This document shows positions 40,155 to 40,650 of a stretch of 40,650 bases of DNA, piece by piece. The notes beneath the pieces are model-generated. The model had not been told where the DNA came from and searched no databases. It saw nothing but the letters and a program-made list of their open reading frames with translations. Source of the stretch: Thermomonospora catenispora. Its GTDB lineage: Bacteria; Actinomycetota; Actinomycetes; Streptosporangiales; Streptosporangiaceae. The stretch lies in NCBI RefSeq assembly GCF_006363815.1, contig NZ_RRYT01000001.1:326768-367417 (forward strand). The letters are read 5' to 3'. The translations under genes and the position numbers were made by a program. Positions within the stretch are counted from its first letter, which is position 1, and each line of letters begins with the position of its first letter.

Positions 40155-40376
40155 TCAGGACTCGATGCGAAACGGCCGGCCGGCGCAGGCGCCGTCCGCC
40201 AGGGCGATGCCTGCGTCGAGCACGGTGATGCCGCGGGGGGTGATCGATCCCGGTGCGCTCACCGTGGAGCGCGGGGCGGGACGGACGCATCCCGGCCCGC
40301 CGGGCGGTAACGCCGCCGTCAGGCCGCTGTCGGCCGTCAGTCGGGCCACGGCCGACGAGGTGTGCGATCTCGACAT
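40155..40376 (-). CDS. 73-aa small protein heading the Ebo-type operon
   Basis: ATG 40376 follows a strong AAGGGGGG ribosome-binding site by 4 nt. The 73 residues include MSRSHTSSAVARLTADSGLT near the start and TVLDAGIALADGACAGRPFR near the end, with two cysteines and many Pro/Gly/Ala. Third codon positions are almost 90 percent G/C, in favour of real coding. No family is recognised, and no transmembrane helix or signal peptide is present. It ends 80 bp before the inositol synthase and may share its mRNA. A peptide precursor, a small regulator or an accessory subunit are all possible. Confidence 0.6.
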   Translation of the reverse strand: MSRSHTSSAVARLTADSGLTAALPPGGPGCVRPAPRSTVSAPGSITPRGITVLDAGIALADGACAGRPFRIES

Positions 40377-40396
40377 GTTCCCCCCTTGTGCTCGTA

Positions 40397-40414
40397 CGCG
40401 GGTCTTCGCCCGCG
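40397..40414. promoter_or_regulatory. hairpin in the leader of the 73-aa gene
   Basis: CGCGGG (40397-40402) and CCCGCG (40409-40414) pair across a 6-nt loop, 21 nt upstream of the ATG. Confidence 0.4.
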
Positions 40415-40430
40415 CCACCGGGGGAGTTAC

Positions 40431-40447
40431 CCATTGGCGGCCATTGG
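40431..40447. promoter_or_regulatory. CCATTGG direct repeat, 10-bp spacing
   Basis: CCATTGG occurs at 40431-40437 and 40441-40447, one helical turn apart, about 60-70 bp upstream of the 73-aa gene. It looks like an activator or repressor direct-repeat site for the Ebo-type operon. Confidence 0.4.
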
Positions 40448-40550
40448 GCCGTCATGCCCGGCGTGTCGCGGCGGTCGTCGGATCAGGACACGCCCAACCC
40501 CGCTCAATCACGGAGAGCGACAACTGCTCACTATTCGTGCAGGCATGCAA

Positions 40551-40578
40551 AGGGCCCGCACCAGTCGGTGCGGGCCCT
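40551..40578 (-). terminator. 12-bp perfect stem terminator
   Basis: AGGGCCCGCACC (40551-40562) pairs with GGTGCGGGCCCT (40567-40578) across AGTC. Read leftward it is followed by TTTGCAT, a short T-run, so it terminates the gene ending at 40612. Confidence 0.85.
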
Positions 40579-40611
40579 GTACCGGTTCTCGGTCCGCCGG
40601 TCGCGGCTCGG

Positions 40612-40650
40612 TCAATCCTTGTTGAAGTTCACTGCGCCCTCCACCGGCGG
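40612..40650 (-). CDS. C-terminal end of a gene entering from the right
   Basis: The last 13 codons of a leftward frame read PPVEGAVNFNKD and a TGA. Support comes from the strong hairpin 34 nt beyond the stop. Too little is seen to name it. Confidence 0.4.
   Translation of the reverse strand, partial: PPVEGAVNFNKD

Noticed and set aside
40084-40455. 123-aa minus-strand frame overlapping the 73-aa gene
   Set aside because: Arg/Pro/Gly-rich, no ribosome-binding site, and it conflicts with the better supported 73-aa frame that has AAGGGGGG before its ATG.
1-40650. CRISPR arrays, tRNA or rRNA genes, insertion sequences
   Set aside because: Looked for regularly spaced direct repeats, cloverleaf-like segments and transposase-like proteins; none was seen. 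The short phased repeats lack spacers of CRISPR size.

Overview
The window is very GC-rich DNA with strong G/C bias at third codon positions, GTG starts, leaderless-looking promoters and many ATGA start/stop overlaps. Gene content and order (rex-hemACDB, a BldN-type ECF sigma factor, a bS22 micro-gene, proC, radA-disA, standalone PrimPol, membrane Ser/Thr kinases) point to a filamentous actinobacterium. The family Thermomonosporaceae (Actinomadura/Thermomonospora relatives) is my guess, not a proof. Most of the window is conserved chromosomal core. From memory, the block hemB-hemD-hemC-hemA, glutaredoxin, HAD phosphatase, acyltransferase, GalE-like SDR, 32-aa micro-gene, HTH gene, proC, sugar-phosphate-isomerase-like protein mirrors the Rv0498-Rv0512 neighbourhood of Mycobacterium tuberculosis, and the rex-hem/bldN proximity mirrors Streptomyces.

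Layout. 1-5.3 kb: a truncated kinase gene, a LysR regulator, hemL, a second kinase with an extracytoplasmic sensor-like domain, and a standalone primase/polymerase-domain protein. 5.9-11.6 kb: the tetrapyrrole operon rex-hemA-hemC-hemD(fused methyltransferase/synthase)-hemB, with a recognisable Rex operator lying on its promoter. 11.9-15.6 kb: a glutaredoxin-like gene coupled to a membrane protein ending in an ABM domain, then the BldN-like sigma factor, a convergent 53-aa ORF and a HAD phosphatase. 15.8-18.4 kb: acyltransferase, atypical SDR, bS22 micro-gene, excisionase-type HTH gene. 18.4-25.4 kb: unknown conserved protein, AcuC-like deacetylase, HSL-type esterase, small membrane protein, proC, proline dehydrogenase, LCP protein. 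25.4-28.7 kb: ABC-2 exporter with a promoter carrying a palindrome in its spacer, TetR regulator, TIM-barrel protein. 28.8-35.1 kb: methyltransferase, radA, disA, a divergent MarR pair, a membrane-anchored DUF-like protein, mutY.

35.2-40.4 kb is the least ordinary part: one tightly coupled leftward operon of a 73-aa small protein, a divergent inositol-3-phosphate synthase, a 53-aa ATGA-coupled ORF, a xylose-isomerase-like TIM barrel, EboA, a TatD-type hydrolase (EboB) and EboE. This is an Ebo-type cluster (a family linked in other bacteria to moving metabolite precursors) built around an inositol-phosphate synthase, but without the UbiA-type prenyltransferase (EboC) inside the window. It is bounded by strong hairpins at both ends.

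Other structure that gene calls do not explain: three gene-flanking patches of helically phased ~11-bp GC repeats (414-495, 11795-11877, 32380-32443), a 16-bp perfect AT palindrome upstream of rex, and paired palindromes upstream of the HTH gene. No tRNA, rRNA, CRISPR array, insertion sequence or phage gene was seen. Long antisense ORFs are shadows produced by the GC bias. All functional calls are from reading the protein sequences without database searches.
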